From: Prevotella sp. oral taxon 475
GTDB taxonomy: Bacteria > Bacteroidota > Bacteroidia > Bacteroidales > Bacteroidaceae
Direction: 5' to 3'
Assembly (NCBI RefSeq): GCF_018127805.1
Contig: NZ_CP072334.1
Span: 722,001-786,000 of the forward strand
Length of the DNA: 64,000 nt
Below, piece by piece: positions 61,844-64,000 of this stretch. Every line of letters starts with the position of its first letter. Position 1 is the stretch's first letter. The position numbers and the translations under genes were made by a program. Under the pieces are notes generated by a model. The model did no database searches and was not told where the DNA came from. It saw only the letters and a program-made list of their open reading frames with translations.

Positions 61844-63519
61844 TGTGTTATCACATTAGAGTTAGACATAGCCGACTTCCACCACGCATCGGTGGCATGC
61901 ACAACGCCACCGCCGGGGTACCACGGCATAAAGAAACTCCACTTGGCATCGGCACTCCATTGCGCAGATATGTCGGCAACGGTGCCGCATTCGGTAAGGG
62001 CAATCATCTTCGTGGGGTAGCGATAGGCCAGCTCGTTAAAGCGTTGGGCGGCGGTTTGGGCAGTTACGGGTATGCCGTTTTGTCCGTACATGTCGGTGCC
62101 GATGATGTCAACATACTTGTCGCCAGGGTACCAATCGGGGTCGTTCTTTTCGGAAGTCCACACCCAGATGAGGTTGTTTACGCCGCGTTGCTTGAAGAAA
62201 TTGAACATGATGTGCCACAGCTTGCGATAGTTTTCGGCCGTTCCGTTGCCCCACCAGAACCATTTTCCTGCCGCTTCGTGTAGCGGTCGCCACAGCACGG
62301 GGATGCCTGCACGCTGCAATTGTTGCAGGTAAGGCACTATCTTTTCTAGGTCGGACTTCATAAAACGATTTGCCCACGTGCCTTCGGTAACGGCATCGTT
62401 GAGGGTAAACTCGTTCTTTGCGGCGTAGAAATCGTACTTCACAGTGCCTGCCGCCTCAACGGTAACGCCCGTAACGGTGTAGTCGTGTCCGCCAATAATC
62501 AGTCCGTTGGCGCGCATTTCGGTAAGTGTGGTTTGGTCGAGCGTCATCGAATAGCTTTCGCCACTGATGTTAAAGTAGTCCCAATTCTTTCCGTTCTCGT
62601 CTACAAAGCCAGCCCATTTGCTGTTCTTAATCGAGCCTTGGGCGTTGGTTTTCACGTTGGTGATTTTCACAACGAGCTTACTTCCAACCGAGGCTTTGGC
62701 TAAAATGTCTTTCGTTGCTTGCGTTGTGAGTTGTATGTGGCCGCTCCAGTCGGACGGCATGTCCTTGTTTGGACCGCCGTAAAGCACTACAGGCACTGTG
62801 GAAGCATATGGATTGGACGTGGGAACGTTCCAATGCCAGCCTATTGTGACCATTCCGCCAGCATCGTGCCAGGTCTTTACGGGCGCAATGTTGGCATAAT
62901 CAATCCATCCGCCGGGGCTGGTAGACTGCAAATGGATGTAGTCGTAGCCGTTGATGGCCGGATATTTGCCCGTCAGCGCGTGCACTTGGTTGGATATTTT
63001 GGTGTTCCAAGCCACGTCGGCCATTGCTCCCGAAAAAGTTTTCTGCCCATAATTGGCCGCCAACTTTTGGTACAACGCCTTTGTTTCGGCCGTTGCATTG
63101 GCGTTGACAAGTGTAGTGGCGATGTGTTGCGACTGCGCTTTGAGGGTGGCTTTTACCTCTGGGGCGGGCGTTTTGTTAGGACCGCATACCACGCCTTCGG
63201 GGATAACCAGCTCGTAACTCTCGCCTCGGGCGATGTTGGCCATCAGCAAAAGCTTGTTAGACGAGCCGATAACGTTGGCGCTAACCACGGGTTGGCCGTT
63301 GAGTGTGATGCGTTGGTATTGCGATGATGCAAAGAAAACGTTTTTATCGTAGGTGACGATGATGGAGTCGAGACCTGCTTTGATGTTCTCTTGCGGACTA
63401 ACACCAACGAACGCAGGCGCACCAACGGCTTGTATGTTGTGTTCAACAGCATCGTTGCAGGCTGTTGCCGACAGCGACAGAGCCGCGAAAATGGCTAGAT
63501 ATATCTTATTTCGTTTCAT
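61840..63519 (-). CDS. GH26 beta-mannanase lipoprotein
   Basis: 559 aa. A lipobox (LSLSATAC) marks a surface lipoprotein. Residues of about 30-125 form an Ig-like domain (VGVSPQENIKAGLDSIIVTYDKNV), followed by a GH26 catalytic domain with acid/base Glu in PVLWRPLHEAAGKWFWWG (about residue 415) and nucleophile Glu in MIALTECGTVADI (about residue 510). A beta-sandwich insert is placed between about residues 285 and 375 (SVGSKLVVKITNVKT). It cuts mannan at the cell surface, working beside the glycan-binding protein upstream. Confidence 0.92.
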   Translation of the reverse strand: MKRNKIYLAIFAALSLSATACNDAVEHNIQAVGAPAFVGVSPQENIKAGLDSIIVTYDKNVFFASSQYQRITLNGQPVVSANVIGSSNKLLLMANIARGESYELVIPEGVVCGPNKTPAPEVKATLKAQSQHIATTLVNANATAETKALYQKLAANYGQKTFSGAMADVAWNTKISNQVHALTGKYPAINGYDYIHLQSTSPGGWIDYANIAPVKTWHDAGGMVTIGWHWNVPTSNPYASTVPVVLYGGPNKDMPSDWSGHIQLTTQATKDILAKASVGSKLVVKITNVKTNAQGSIKNSKWAGFVDENGKNWDYFNISGESYSMTLDQTTLTEMRANGLIIGGHDYTVTGVTVEAAGTVKYDFYAAKNEFTLNDAVTEGTWANRFMKSDLEKIVPYLQQLQRAGIPVLWRPLHEAAGKWFWWGNGTAENYRKLWHIMFNFFKQRGVNNLIWVWTSEKNDPDWYPGDKYVDIIGTDMYGQNGIPVTAQTAAQRFNELAYRYPTKMIALTECGTVADISAQWSADAKWSFFMPWYPGGGVVHATDAWWKSAMSNSNVITQ

Positions 63520-63534
63520 TGTTATCGATTTTAA

Positions 63535-64000
63535 TTATTTGGCAGGCACAAGCCTAACGTTGTCTATATGCAGTTCGGGCTCGCAGTCGGTTCCCTCTAC
63601 GCCACCGCTCCAAAGGAAGAAGGTGAAACCCGTGAGTCGGTCTTTGGTGAGTGCCGAACCAGCCGTTTGTCCGTCGCCCGTTTTGTTAAAAGCCGAGAGG
63701 GGCATGTTTACTGTCACCCATTTGTCGCCCGTGTTATAGCTTCCATTTGCTTGCCAAGGAATCCACAAGCCGCGCGGCAGGTCTTTCTTGCCGTAGTATT
63801 GGCTGTTGGCGTTGGTGTATGTAACGTCGGCATTGCCTGTAAAGATGACTTGTAGGGCTGATGCACGCCACACCTTGTTGGCAGGTACACGGCATTCGAA
63901 CTTCAAGACGAGGTCGGAAACGCTGCAAGTGTCGAGCATCGCGGCAATGGAAGGGATGCTAGAAATCTCTGGGAAGTTGTTGTTTGGTTCGGGCCAATAG
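63535..64000 (-). CDS. Surface glycan-binding protein, C-terminal part
   Basis: The frame is open to the right edge, so the N-terminus lies beyond the window. Visible are about 155 residues, including WPEPNNNFPEISSIPSIAAML, LKFECRVPANKVWRASALQVIF, a RGLWIPWQANGSYNTGDKWVTVNMPLSAF strand pair and the end CEPELHIDNVRLVPAK. This matches the C-terminal binding domain of surface glycan-binding proteins placed after SusD in polysaccharide utilisation loci. It stands 15 bp before the GH26 lipoprotein and probably presents mannan to it. Confidence 0.82.
   Translation of the reverse strand, partial: YWPEPNNNFPEISSIPSIAAMLDTCSVSDLVLKFECRVPANKVWRASALQVIFTGNADVTYTNANSQYYGKKDLPRGLWIPWQANGSYNTGDKWVTVNMPLSAFNKTGDGQTAGSALTKDRLTGFTFFLWSGGVEGTDCEPELHIDNVRLVPAK

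Overview
The window comes from a Bacteroidales bacterium, most likely Prevotella or a close relative. The evidence is: BspA-like leucine-rich-repeat secreted proteins with a C-terminal sorting-like tail, a fimbrillin-like lipoprotein, a galactomannan utilisation operon typical of gut and oral Bacteroidetes, an HU-HIG DNA-binding protein, and many promoters with the Bacteroidetes -7 element TAnnTTTG. There is no ribosomal RNA, CRISPR array or IS transposase.

Layout. 1-1.9 kb: the 3' end of a membrane protein gene, then a gene-free block of 41-bp and 22-bp repeat arrays and a duplicated 324-bp element. 1.9-4.1 kb: a secreted BspA-like protein with a small acidic protein, behind a long structured leader carrying a (GT)n tract. 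4.2-13.2 kb: housekeeping genes (DUF4922-SpoIID fusion, MFS transporter, agmatine deiminase and N-carbamoylputrescine amidase, RluA-type pseudouridine synthase, FabG, a PIN toxin with a 54-codon antitoxin, a TetR regulator). 13.5 kb: initiator tRNA-Met. 13.9-15.9 kb: a second BspA-like locus of the same design as the first. 16-17.7 kb: a small outer-membrane protein and an AraC regulator. 18-29.5 kb: an eight-gene minus-strand galactomannan operon (GH27, CE7-like esterase, GH5, GH3, GH26, GH130, sugar symporter, cellobiose 2-epimerase). 30.3-36.4 kb: menaquinone operon (hotdog thioesterase, menF, menD, menB, menC, menE). 37-39 kb: dnaK. 39-42.8 kb: an unknown protein, an HU-like protein, and a third surface locus (fimbrillin-like lipoprotein plus small acidic protein) with the same leader. 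43-55.4 kb: an AT-rich type I restriction island with hsdM, a tyrosine recombinase, three full or partial hsdS cassettes in direct orientation, a Fic gene, an abortive-infection-like gene, hsdR and a PHP-ATPase (TrlF-like), ending near tRNA-Pro(GGG). 56-64 kb: ferredoxin, a CE2-type esterase, an M6 metalloprotease and the distal part of a second mannan locus (surface glycan-binding protein, GH26 lipoprotein, acetylesterase).

Three things stand out. First, three unlinked surface-protein loci share promoter, structured 5' leader and a (GT)n tract of different length in each, and each encodes a small acidic protein of one family; this looks like an expression-variable surface cassette family. 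Second, the hsdS half-genes share an exact 18-bp junction in direct, not inverted, orientation beside a recombinase, which suggests domain swapping by excision and reintegration. Third, intergenic repeats of exactly 22 bp (seven arrays) and about 41 bp (three arrays) recur with unit length kept while the sequence drifts, and some units are inverted without losing phase.

The galactomannan pathway can be read directly: surface GH26 and GH5 mannanases cut the chain, GH27 removes galactose, esterases remove acetyl groups, GH3 trims ends, the symporter imports disaccharide, the epimerase turns mannobiose into mannosylglucose, and GH130 phosphorolyses that to mannose 1-phosphate and glucose. The SusC/SusD pair is not in the window and probably lies beyond 64 kb.
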